From: DASPKT01 sp035627915
GTDB lineage: Bacteria > Pseudomonadota > Alphaproteobacteria > Azospirillales > Azospirillaceae
Reading direction: 5' to 3'
DNA: 25,897 nt
NCBI GenBank assembly: GCA_035627915.1
Contig: DASPKT010000103.1
Span: 1-25,897 of the forward strand
This document shows positions 16,903 to 24,347 of this stretch, piece by piece. Position 1 is the first letter of the stretch. Each line of letters starts with the position of its first letter. The position numbers and the translations under genes are program-made. A model generated the notes under the pieces. That model worked only from the letters and a program-made list of their open reading frames with translations, did not search any database and had not been told where the DNA came from.

Positions 16903-17325
16903 ATGGACGGCATCCGCATCACGGCGGCGGAAGCGCTGACCGACGCGCAGCGCGACGCGGTCATAGCGCCGCTGGGCCGCTTCTCCGAGGGGCGCGGCTT
17001 CCCCTTCCGACCCGAGGCGGTCGCCCTGGTGCTGACGCGCGGCGAGGCGGTCCTCGGCGGCCTGATCGGGGCCACCAACTGGGACTGGCTGCACATCGAA
17101 ATCCTGTCGGTGGCGGAGGCGCTGCGCGGCACCGGCTGGGGCCGCCGGCTGGTGGAGGAGGCGGAAAGCATCGCCCGCGCCCGCGGCTGCGCCGGCGCCT
17201 GGGTCGACACCTTCAGCTTCCAGTCCCCCGGCTTCTACCGCCGCCTGGGGTACGAGGTCTTCGGCGAGCTGCCGCACTATCCGGGTGCGGAGTCCCGCCT
17301 CTTCCTCCGCAAACTGTTCGGCTGA
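16903..17325 (+). CDS. GNAT-family N-acetyltransferase
   Basis: The 140-residue protein is a single GNAT domain. Motif A reads LSVAEALRGTGWGRRLVEEAE (about 62-82), with the RGTGWG acetyl-CoA pyrophosphate loop. The C-terminal motif B region is GFYRRLGYEVFGELPHYPG (about 108-126). It transfers an acetyl group from acetyl-CoA to an unknown amine. ATG 16903 is supported by GGAGGGATCGAGG upstream. An in-frame extension from 16843 lies in the non-conserved leader. It is divergent from the MBL hydrolase and convergent with the PhyH gene (45-bp gap), so it is probably monocistronic. Confidence 0.9.
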   Translation: MDGIRITAAEALTDAQRDAVIAPLGRFSEGRGFPFRPEAVALVLTRGEAVLGGLIGATNWDWLHIEILSVAEALRGTGWGRRLVEEAESIARARGCAGAWVDTFSFQSPGFYRRLGYEVFGELPHYPGAESRLFLRKLFG

Positions 17326-17370
17326 GCCGCTTCACCAGGCGCCGGCGCCCCCGTCGAGGCCGGGAACGCT

Positions 17371-18219
17371 CTAGAACCCCCGCGCCGGATTGTCCGCCGG
17401 CCGGCGCAGCCAGTTGTCCGCGGGATAGTCGCAGGCGCCGTCGACCAGGTGCAGGGTATAGGCGTGGCGCGACCGGTCCGACCGGTTGGGGCCGGACAGA
17501 TGCGGCAGCAGCCCGTGCAGCAGGATCAGCGTGCCCTTCTCCGCCTCCAGCGGCACGTAGCCGTTCTCCGGCGTCACCTCGGGCCAGGGGGAGGGGTCCA
17601 GCACGTCCATCCGCACGCCTCCCTTGCCGTCGCGCACCATGCGCGACTTCAGCCCCGACCGGTGGGCGCCGGGCAGCGCCCACATGCAGCCGTTCTCGGT
17701 GGTGGCGTCCTGCAGCGCCAGCCAGAAGCCGGTCACGCTCTGCGGCTCGGTGTAGAGGAAGGTGGCGTCCTGGTGGCACACCACCTCGCCGCCGATATGG
17801 GGCTGCTTGAAGATGTACATGGACTGCATCAGCAGCGGCCGCTCCATCCCGATCCCGGCGGCGAGCGCCGCCATGGCCGGGCTGCGCGACACCGCGTCGA
17901 ACTCCGGGTCGAGGTCGTGCAGCGCGTGGCCGATCTTGTTGATCGACAGGCGCTTGGGCCGCACCAGCGACCCGTCGGCCGCGAACGCCCCCTCCTCGAA
18001 GAAGAAGGCGATGCGGTCGCCGGAGGAAAGGAAATAGTCGTCGGTGGTCTTCTCCTGGTCGACCGTGGAGAAGACGGACAGGGAGGAGGGCGGCTCGAAC
18101 GCCTCCACCAGCGCGCCCGCCCGCGCCATCAGCCGGTCGCAGGTGCCCCCGTCGACGAAGCCGGGCAGGACCAGGTAGCCGTCGCGCTCGTAAGCCTGCC
18201 GTTGCGCCTCGCTCAGCAC
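17371..18219 (-). CDS. Phytanoyl-CoA dioxygenase-family protein, PHYHD1-like
   Basis: The 282-residue Fe(II)/2-oxoglutarate dioxygenase closely resembles, from memory, animal PHYHD1 rather than the more distant bacterial PhyH proteins. Shared blocks include DYFLSSGD (61-68), INKIGHALH, SMYIFKQPHIGGEV (133-146) and LYTEP. Iron ligands are His149 and Asp151 (CHQDATF) and His240 (LLPHLSG). SDRSRHAYTLH (247-257) carries the Arg that would bind 2-oxoglutarate. The substrate is unknown; PHYHD1 itself is poorly assigned. The start is GTG 18219 with GGAGG seven bases upstream. It lies just downstream of the quinoprotein/oxidase operon on the same strand, separated by 87 bp containing an inverted repeat. 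Confidence 0.9.
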   Translation of the reverse strand: MLSEAQRQAYERDGYLVLPGFVDGGTCDRLMARAGALVEAFEPPSSLSVFSTVDQEKTTDDYFLSSGDRIAFFFEEGAFAADGSLVRPKRLSINKIGHALHDLDPEFDAVSRSPAMAALAAGIGMERPLLMQSMYIFKQPHIGGEVVCHQDATFLYTEPQSVTGFWLALQDATTENGCMWALPGAHRSGLKSRMVRDGKGGVRMDVLDPSPWPEVTPENGYVPLEAEKGTLILLHGLLPHLSGPNRSDRSRHAYTLHLVDGACDYPADNWLRRPADNPARGF

Positions 18220-18229
18220 CGCACATCCT

Positions 18230-18275
18230 CCCGCCGGTCTCCATCCCTCGCCGGGGACTCTAGCAGACCGGCGGG
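18230..18275. repeat. 11-bp inverted repeat upstream of the PhyH-like gene
   Basis: CCCGCCGGTCT and AGACCGGCGGG form a perfect 11-bp inverted repeat with a 24-base spacer, in the gap between the oxidase operon and the dioxygenase gene. The downstream arm abuts the Shine-Dalgarno sequence. It could be an operator, a terminator hairpin for the upstream operon (no T-run is visible) or an mRNA structure affecting initiation. Confidence 0.5.
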
Positions 18276-18306
18276 CGGGGACAAGGCAGGCTCGTTCCGG
18301 GCGGGC

Positions 18307-19107
18307 TCACTCCTCCAGCGGCAGGCGCGGCACCCGGTATTCGTCCAGCACCGCCTCCACCTCGGCGCGGGCGCGGTCCAGCGCGCCCTCCACCGCGCGC
18401 AGCAGCTCCCCGTCGCCGCGGCGCACGCCCATGGAGACGGAGAAGGCCATGGGAAGCTGCGGCCCGTCCATGCGGGGCGCCACCGGCACCAGGTCCAGGG
18501 CCACGGGCTGGCGCGCGGCGTAGAAGCCGGCCAGCGGCCCCCAGGCGATGGCGAGGTCGACCGCGCCCGTCGCCACCGCCTCCACGATGCGGCGCGGCGG
18601 GCTGTCCTCGGCATAGTCGCCGTACACCATGAAGCCGCGCACGTTGCGCACGATGCCCCGGCGGGCGAGGCCGTGCGCCGGCGGGCTGTTGGCGAAGTCG
18701 TCGCCGATCATCTGCACGCCGACGGTGACCTCGCGCAGGCGCGGGTCGTCCAGGCTGGCGACGTCCAGCCCGTCGCCGGCCCGGGTCACGAAGACGTAGG
18801 TGGAGCGGTAGTAGGGCCGGGTCGTCGCCATCGTCTCCACGCCAGAGGCGGCGCCCGGCACCAGGTCGCACAGCCCCGCCTTCAGCGTGTTGCGGACATG
18901 GCCGCGGCGCTGCGCCCACCAGGTGTATTCGACCCGGGCGCCCAGCTCGCGGGCGACGATGGCGGCGATGCGGTTCTCGAACCCCTCCAGCCGGTCGTTG
19001 GAGAAGGGCAGGTTGTTGGGATCGGCGCAGACCCGCAGCACCCGCTGCTCCGCCAACGCGGGGAGCGACAGCGCGCAAAGGCCGATCAGGAGGAGGAGCG
19101 CCCGCAT
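18307..19107 (-). CDS. MxaJ/XoxJ-like periplasmic binding protein associated with quinoprotein dehydrogenases
   Basis: This 266-residue exported protein has a signal peptide at about 1-19 (LPALA). It has the characteristic opening LRVCADPNNLPFSND (24-38), followed by EGFENRIA, YTWWAQRRG, VRNTLKAGLCD and TTRPYYRSTYVFV. These match the quinoprotein-dehydrogenase-associated substrate-binding family (TIGR03871-like, with MxaJ and XoxJ as named relatives). These proteins have a type II binding-protein fold and are thought to help assemble or activate PQQ dehydrogenases rather than feed a transporter. ATG 19107 follows GAGG by seven bases and lies eight bases after the upstream cytochrome c stop. 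It is the last gene of the nine-gene operon headed by the PQQ dehydrogenase. Confidence 0.9.
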   Translation of the reverse strand: MRALLLLIGLCALSLPALAEQRVLRVCADPNNLPFSNDRLEGFENRIAAIVARELGARVEYTWWAQRRGHVRNTLKAGLCDLVPGAASGVETMATTRPYYRSTYVFVTRAGDGLDVASLDDPRLREVTVGVQMIGDDFANSPPAHGLARRGIVRNVRGFMVYGDYAEDSPPRRIVEAVATGAVDLAIAWGPLAGFYAARQPVALDLVPVAPRMDGPQLPMAFSVSMGVRRGDGELLRAVEGALDRARAEVEAVLDEYRVPRLPLEE

Positions 19108-19115
19108 CGCCGGCC

Positions 19116-19526
19116 TCAGTCCAGGGTGTAGAGGTAGGCCGCCATGTCCCGCGCGTCGGCGTGGGTGGCGCCGACGTTGGGCATGGCGGTCCTGGGATCG
19201 AAGGCCTTGGGGTCCTTGATCCACTCCACCAGATGCTGCGGCGTGTTGACGGCGACGCCGCCGATGTAGGCGCGCGACGCGAAGCCCGCCAGCGGCGGGC
19301 CGACCCGGCCGCGCGCCGCCGTCACGCCCGGGATCGCGTGGCAGCCGCCGCAGCCGTAGCGCTTCACGGCACCCCGGCCCGCCTCCGGGTCGCCGCCGGT
19401 CAGCGCCGCCGCCTTGGTGTGGATCTCCCGCCGCTCCTGCGCCAGCTCGGCCGCCAGGCCGGCCGCCCCGGCCATGACCGCCAGCGCGCCGATCGCCAGC
19501 AGCCCCCTAGTCCAGCGCCGCGCCAT
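19116..19526 (-). CDS. Membrane-anchored or secreted c-type cytochrome
   Basis: The 136-residue protein has an N-terminal hydrophobic segment at about 8-28, either a signal peptide or an uncleaved anchor. A class I cytochrome c domain follows: C59-GG-C62-H63 binds heme and Met115 (TAMPNVG) is the likely sixth ligand. It ends with a typical C-terminal helix (ADARDMAAYLYTLD). ATG 19526 lies inside the 3' end of the CtaG-type gene (20-bp overlap), showing tight coupling. In this operon it could carry electrons between the PQQ dehydrogenase and the oxidase. Confidence 0.9.
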   Translation of the reverse strand: MARRWTRGLLAIGALAVMAGAAGLAAELAQERREIHTKAAALTGGDPEAGRGAVKRYGCGGCHAIPGVTAARGRVGPPLAGFASRAYIGGVAVNTPQHLVEWIKDPKAFDPRTAMPNVGATHADARDMAAYLYTLD

Positions 19527-20415
19527 GCCGGCCCTCCCCGTCGATCTCGCCGGCGTGCTGCAGCCACTTCGCCAGCAGCAGCAGCGCCGCCCCCGCATGC
19601 ACCAGCCCGCCCGGGACCCACATCACCAGCCCGGCCAGCTGCTGGTCCTCCAGCGGCGACAGGCCCCAGGGCGGTGCGATGACCGTGTAGGCCGGGTACC
19701 AGGCGGACCCCGCGAAGGCCATCAGCGTGCCGAGGAAGCCGGTATGGACGGCGGTGAAGAACTGGCAGAGCGCCCCCAGCCCGTAGCCGCGCCGCCCCTC
19801 CGGCCCGTGCGCCATTGACCACCAGAACAGGAGCGAGGAGAGGATGAAGGCCGCGTGCTGCAGCGCGTGCCAGCCCTCCGCCTCCAGCGCCGCGCCGAAG
19901 GGGCCGGGCGCGTGCCACGCCCACAGCGCCACCGCCAGCAGGACGGTGGCCGTCAGCGGCTCGGTCAGGCGGCGCCAGGGAACGGCGACGGCCGGGCTGC
20001 GGCCCGAGCGCGCCAGCGCCTGCCGCCAGCCGGCCGGCAGCGCCCAGAGATAGGCCGCCAGCGGCCGCGACAGGGCCAGCAGCGGTGCGGCCACCAGCAT
20101 CAGCAGCTCATGCTCCACCATGTGCAGGGTGAAGGACCGCTCCCCCCAGGCGTGCAGCGGCGACACCAGGGCGCCGGCCAGCACCAGCCAGCCGGACGCG
20201 AACATGGCGCCGTCGCGGGCCAGCGCGCCGCGCCCCGTTCCCGACCGCCGCCACAGCCGGGCCCAGCCGGCCGCGTACCACAGGATCGACAGCAGCAGCG
20301 GCAGGACCAGCCAGGCGTCCAGCGTCCACTCCGCGAAGGGCCCCGGCCCGCCGCCATGGGCCAGCGCCGCATTCGGGGCCAGCAGCGCGGCGCTGGCAGG
20401 CAGCATCCGCCTCAT
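19507..20415 (-). CDS. ctaG: CtaG/caa3-type cytochrome c oxidase assembly factor
   Basis: The 302-residue polytopic membrane protein has about six or seven TM helices plus an N-terminal hydrophobic segment that could be a signal. It matches the caa3-type CtaG family (Bacillus type, unrelated to Cox11). HMVEHELLML and several other His-rich helix ends (LWAWHAPG, GWHALQHAAFI, AVHTGFLG) are typical. These proteins are needed to build active caa3 oxidase, probably through copper delivery. ATG 20415 overlaps the stop of the upstream three-TM gene as ATGA. An in-frame GTG at 20424 is possible but less likely. Confidence 0.9.
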   Translation of the reverse strand: MRRMLPASAALLAPNAALAHGGGPGPFAEWTLDAWLVLPLLLSILWYAAGWARLWRRSGTGRGALARDGAMFASGWLVLAGALVSPLHAWGERSFTLHMVEHELLMLVAAPLLALSRPLAAYLWALPAGWRQALARSGRSPAVAVPWRRLTEPLTATVLLAVALWAWHAPGPFGAALEAEGWHALQHAAFILSSLLFWWSMAHGPEGRRGYGLGALCQFFTAVHTGFLGTLMAFAGSAWYPAYTVIAPPWGLSPLEDQQLAGLVMWVPGGLVHAGAALLLLAKWLQHAGEIDGEGRHGAALD

Positions 20416-20759
20416 CGCTCGCACCCCGTCAGGAACAGGCCGGAGGCCGCCTGCACCGCCACCAGGACCAGGAAGAAGACTGCCATGCAGGTCCCCAGCG
20501 CCCCCAGGAAGCGCCGGGCACCGCCCTGCGGCTCATCCATCGGCACCCCCGCCCCGCGCCAGGCGCGCAGCGACGCCACGCCGCCCGCCAGGATCAGCAG
20601 CGCCGCGGCAAGCCCGGACCCCAGGGTCAGGGCCGCCCCGCCGCGGGTGCAGTCGTGATAGACCAGACTGGCCGCGGCCAAATGGTGCAGCGCGGCGCCC
20701 AGCGGGCCCAGCACGATGCCGGCCCAGGCGGCGGGCAGGGAGGGCAGGGTGCGGCTCAA
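20412..20759 (-). CDS. Small three-TM protein in the oxidase operon (unassigned)
   Basis: This 115-residue protein has three hydrophobic helices at about 10-35, 41-66 and 84-111. It has a His26-His27 pair and Cys37, Cys91 and Cys113. I do not recognise the family. Its place between subunit III and the CtaG factor suggests a small accessory or subunit IV-like protein of the oxidase, or an assembly helper. TTG 20759 is chosen because GGGAGGAG lies five bases upstream. GTG 20774, overlapping the subunit III stop as GTGA, is the alternative and would add five residues. The stop overlaps ctaG by ATGA. Confidence 0.75.
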   Translation of the reverse strand: MSRTLPSLPAAWAGIVLGPLGAALHHLAAASLVYHDCTRGGAALTLGSGLAAALLILAGGVASLRAWRGAGVPMDEPQGGARRFLGALGTCMAVFFLVLVAVQAASGLFLTGCER

Positions 20760-20770
20760 CGGCTCCTCCC

Positions 20771-21376
20771 TCACATCCAGCGCGGGGCCCAGTAGAGGAT
20801 GGCGTAGACCGGCAACCAGGTGAGGACCACGAAGTGCCAGTAGAGCGCGTTCTCGCTGGTGTCGACGAAGCGGCGCGGGTTCACGTGGCGGGTGAACATC
20901 AGGGCGGCCAGCACGCCCGTGTCCACCCAGTCGGTCAGCAGGTGCACCGTGTGCAGCAGCAGCAGCGCCCACAGGATGGAGCCGTAGGCGTTCTCGTCCC
21001 AGCGCACGTTCAGCGTGGTGAACTCCAGCGCGCGGATGCCCAGCAGCACCGCCCCGGCCAGCACCACCGCGACCAGCCCCAGCCGGGTGCGGCGCAGGTC
21101 CATCCCCTCCGCCGCCTTCTTCAGCCAGACGTTCGGCACCTCGCTCAGCAGCAGCAGCGCCGTGAACAGCCCGGACCAGAGCAGGTCCGGCGGCGGGTGG
21201 TCGGGCGGCCAGCGGGGCACCTGGTTCGCCAGGTAGAAATACGCCCCGGCCGCCAGCGCGAAGCCCGCCGCCTCCACCGTGATGAAGCCCATGACGCCCC
21301 ACCAGGTCAGGCTGCGGTGGCCGAAGGCGTGGTCGGGCAGGCGGGAGAGGTCGCCGGCGAAGGTCGGGCGGCTCAT
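20771..21376 (-). CDS. coxC: Cytochrome c oxidase subunit III
   Basis: The 201-residue membrane protein has five TM helices, the short form of subunit III. Typical motifs are LLLLHTVHLLTD (138-149) and the C-terminal ENALYWHFVVLTWLPVY (175-191). A conserved Glu lies in RALEFTTL (115-122). It supports proton uptake and stability of subunit I in the inner membrane. ATG 21376 overlaps the subunit I stop codon as ATGA, so the oxidase genes are translationally coupled. Confidence 0.92.
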   Translation of the reverse strand: MSRPTFAGDLSRLPDHAFGHRSLTWWGVMGFITVEAAGFALAAGAYFYLANQVPRWPPDHPPPDLLWSGLFTALLLLSEVPNVWLKKAAEGMDLRRTRLGLVAVVLAGAVLLGIRALEFTTLNVRWDENAYGSILWALLLLHTVHLLTDWVDTGVLAALMFTRHVNPRRFVDTSENALYWHFVVLTWLPVYAILYWAPRWM

Positions 21377-23322
21377 TGCTCCACCTCGTTGCCGCGGTGG
21401 CCGCCCTTGGGCCAGAACCAGAGCACCAGCGCCGCCGCGACCGGGACGGAGCCCCAGACCACCGCCCAGGCGCTGAAGATCGAGCCGACGAACAGCACGG
21501 TCACCGCCAGCGCCGCCACCAGCGGCCAGATGCTGGGCTCGGGCGAGGGCTCGCGCAGGTCGGGGCGGGCGTCGTGCAGCGTGGTCAGCAGCAGCTCCCG
21601 CTCGTCCACCTTCAGGCCCGACATCACGGGCAGGCCGCCCGGCGCGTCCCAGAGCGGCGTGCGCGAGGCGACGACCGGAATATGGGCGAAGTTGTAGGAC
21701 GGCGGGGGCGAGGCGGTCGCCCACTCCAGCGACGGCGCGCCCCAGGGATCGGGCCCCGCCGGCCGGCCAGCGCGCAGGCTGAGCGCGACGTTCAGCAGGA
21801 ACAGCGCGACGCCGGCCGCCACCATCAGGGCGCCGGCGGTGGAGACCTGGTTCCAGACCTCCCAGCCCAGCCCCTCCGGGTAGGTGTAGACCCGCCGCGG
21901 CATGCCGATCAGCCCCAGCCAGTGCATGGGGAAGAAGGCGACGTTGAAGCCGACCGCCAGCAGCCAGAAGTTCCACCTGCCCAGCCGCTCGTCCAGCATC
22001 CGGCCGGTGATCTTGGGGAACCAGAAGTAGAAGGCCCCGAACAGCGGGAACACCGCCCCGCCGATCAGCACGTAGTGGAGGTGCGCCACCACGAAGTAGC
22101 TGTCGTGCAGCTGCAGGTCGAGCGGGACCGAGGCCAGCATGACGCCCGTGAGCCCGCCCAGCACGAAGACGACGATGAAGCCGGCGACGAACAGCAGCGG
22201 CGTGTCGAAGCGCGGCCTGCCGCCGAACATGGTGGCGATCCAGCAGAAGATCTGGATGCCGCTGGGAATGGCGATCAGCATGCTGGCGGCGGTGAAGAAG
22301 CTGTGTCCCAGCCGCGGCAGCCCGGTTGCGAACATGTGGTGGACCCAGAGGCCGAAGCCCAGGAAGCCGATGGTGACCAGGGCCAGCACCATGGCGGCGT
22401 AGCCGAACACCGGCCGGCGGCAGAAGGTCTCGGTGATGGCGGAGACCATGCCGAGCGCCGGGATGAAGATGATGTAGACCTCGGGATGGCCGAAGAACCA
22501 GAACAGGTGCTGCCACAGCAGCGCGTCGCCGCCCTCCGCCGGGTTGAAGAAATGGGTGGAGACCAGCCGGTCGGAGATCAGGAAGCTGCTCGCCAGCATG
22601 ACCGCCGGCATGGCGAAGACGACCATGAAGCTGGTCACCAGCATGGCCCAGACGAACAGCGGCATGCGGTTCAGCGACATGCCGGGGGCGCGCATCTTGA
22701 ACACGGTCGCGATGATCTCCACCGCGACCGCCAGGGCGGAGACCTCGGTGAAGGTGATCATCTGCGCCCAGAAGTCGGTGCGCTTGCCGGGCGAGTATTC
22801 CGGCCCCGCCAGCGGCACGTAGCTGAACCAGCCCGTCTCCGGCCCGACGTCCATGACGAAGGCGACGTGGATCATCACGCCGCCCGACAAATAGACCCAG
22901 TAGCTGAAGGCGTTCAGCCGGGGAAAGGCGATGTTGCGCGTCCCCACCATCAGCGGGATCAGGTAGACCGCCACCGCCTCCCCGATCGGCACGGCGAAGA
23001 GGAACATCATCGTCGTGCCGTGCATGGAGAAGATCTGGTTGTAGCGGTCCGGGGAGATCAGGCCGCTCTCCGGCGTCGCCAGCTGCAGGCGCATCGCCAG
23101 CCCCATCAGGCCCGCCAGCAGGAAGAAGGCGAAGCCGGTCACGATGTAGCGGCGGCCTACCAGCTTGTGGTCCACCGTCGTCAGCCAGCCCCAGAAGGTC
23201 GCCGCCGTGCCCCAGGTCCGCTCCAGCCGCGCGTGCGTCTCCGCCTCGGGCAGGTCCGGCCCGTCGCGGCGGGGCTCCTCCGGGCCTCCATGGGAGAGGG
23301 GGTGCGCGGCGGCGACGCTCAT
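21373..23322 (-). CDS. coxA: Heme-copper oxidase subunit I (A-type) with substituted proton-channel residues
   Basis: The 649-residue protein has the twelve-helix oxidase core plus a C-terminal extension (about 550-649) with two more TM helices. Metal ligands are complete: His101 and His416 for the low-spin heme, His414 for the oxygen-reducing heme, and His279, His328 and His329 for CuB. GHPEVY gives Glu281 and the cross-linking Tyr283 of A1-type enzymes. By eye alignment to the R. sphaeroides enzyme, D132 is Asn130 (GTRNIAFPRLN), N121 is Val119, N207 is Lys209 (VFKMRAPG) and K362 is Gln357 (IPSGIQIF). N139 (Asn137) is kept. These positions form the D- and K-proton channels. It reduces oxygen to water in the inner membrane, but pumping is doubtful. 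ATG 23322 overlaps the subunit II stop as ATGA. Confidence 0.93.
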   Translation of the reverse strand: MSVAAAHPLSHGGPEEPRRDGPDLPEAETHARLERTWGTAATFWGWLTTVDHKLVGRRYIVTGFAFFLLAGLMGLAMRLQLATPESGLISPDRYNQIFSMHGTTMMFLFAVPIGEAVAVYLIPLMVGTRNIAFPRLNAFSYWVYLSGGVMIHVAFVMDVGPETGWFSYVPLAGPEYSPGKRTDFWAQMITFTEVSALAVAVEIIATVFKMRAPGMSLNRMPLFVWAMLVTSFMVVFAMPAVMLASSFLISDRLVSTHFFNPAEGGDALLWQHLFWFFGHPEVYIIFIPALGMVSAITETFCRRPVFGYAAMVLALVTIGFLGFGLWVHHMFATGLPRLGHSFFTAASMLIAIPSGIQIFCWIATMFGGRPRFDTPLLFVAGFIVVFVLGGLTGVMLASVPLDLQLHDSYFVVAHLHYVLIGGAVFPLFGAFYFWFPKITGRMLDERLGRWNFWLLAVGFNVAFFPMHWLGLIGMPRRVYTYPEGLGWEVWNQVSTAGALMVAAGVALFLLNVALSLRAGRPAGPDPWGAPSLEWATASPPPSYNFAHIPVVASRTPLWDAPGGLPVMSGLKVDERELLLTTLHDARPDLREPSPEPSIWPLVAALAVTVLFVGSIFSAWAVVWGSVPVAAALVLWFWPKGGHRGNEVEQ

Positions 23323-24347
23323 CGCAGCGTCTCCAGGTAGGCGGTCAGCGCGTCCAGCTCGTCGGGCTCCAGCCCGATGAAGGGCATGCGGCTGCCGGGC
23401 TTGATGCCCTGCGGGTCGGCGATCCAGGCCGCCAGATTGCCGCGGGTGTTGGGCAGCGCCCCCGCCGCGATGGTCGCGCGCCCGGCCAGGTGGGTCAGGT
23501 CGGGGGCGACGGACCCGGCCGCCTTGGTGCCGCGGATGGCGTGGCACATGGCGCAGTGCGACGTCTCGAAATGCTCGCGGCCCTTGCGCGCCAGCTCGGT
23601 CGCGGGCTCGGCCGCGGTGGTGACCTGGTGGGCGCGCCAGGCCTCGAAGGCGCCGCGCTCCTCCACCGTCACGTCGAAGGCCATGTGGGCGTGCTGCAGC
23701 CCGCAGAACTCCGCGCACTGCCCGCGGAAGCGGCCGGTGCGCTCGGGGATCAGATGGATCTCGTTGGCGCGGCCGGGGATCAGGTCCAGCTTGCCGTGCA
23801 GGTTGGGGACCCAGAAGCTGTGGATGACGTCGCTGGAGCGCAGCTCGATGCGCACCGGCACGCCGGCGGGCAGGCGCAGCTCGTTGGCGGTCTTGAAGCG
23901 CTTGGAGGGGTCCTCGTCCAGGTACTCCACCTCCCACCACCATTGGTGCGCGGTGACCTGGACGTTCAGCCCCTGCTTGCCCGACGCGTGGGCGAGGCGC
24001 CGGTCGACCACGTAGCTGGCGGCGATCAGGGTCAGCAGCCCCAGCGCGATCAGCCCGACCCAGCCGGCAAGCGCCGCGCGCAGCCCTCCCTCCCGCCCGG
24101 GATGCGGCTCCGGCGGCTCGCCCTCGGCGCGCCGGCGGCGGCGGTGGCGCAGCACGGCGACGGCCAGGAAGCCCAGCACCATCAGGTAGAAGGCGCCGCA
24201 CACCCACAGCATCAGCCGCCAGACGATGTCGATGCGGTCGGCCTGCGGGCCCGCCGGGTCCAGCACCGACTGCACCCCCGCCCCGTCGCACCCCGCCAGG
24301 AGGAGCAGGGGGGCGAGGAGGGGCAGGAGCCGGAGGGACCGGCTCAT
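23319..24347 (-). CDS. coxB: Cytochrome c oxidase subunit II fused to cytochrome c (caa3 type)
   Basis: The 342-residue lipoprotein has the lipobox LLAGC (Cys20). Two TM helices lie at about 42-66 and 91-113. The CuA domain (about 125-235) has His176, Cys211, Glu213, Cys215, His219 and Met222, all present. A cytochrome c domain is fused at about 245-342: C265-AM-C268-H269, with Met321 as likely sixth ligand (RMPFIG). Electrons enter at the heme c and pass to CuA and then subunit I. The Glu that opens the K-channel in typical subunit II (LEIxWT region before TM2) is not seen; the segment reads REGGLRAALAGW. ATG 24347 overlaps the stop of the preceding cytochrome gene. Confidence 0.93.
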   Translation of the reverse strand: MSRSLRLLPLLAPLLLLAGCDGAGVQSVLDPAGPQADRIDIVWRLMLWVCGAFYLMVLGFLAVAVLRHRRRRRAEGEPPEPHPGREGGLRAALAGWVGLIALGLLTLIAASYVVDRRLAHASGKQGLNVQVTAHQWWWEVEYLDEDPSKRFKTANELRLPAGVPVRIELRSSDVIHSFWVPNLHGKLDLIPGRANEIHLIPERTGRFRGQCAEFCGLQHAHMAFDVTVEERGAFEAWRAHQVTTAAEPATELARKGREHFETSHCAMCHAIRGTKAAGSVAPDLTHLAGRATIAAGALPNTRGNLAAWIADPQGIKPGSRMPFIGLEPDELDALTAYLETLR

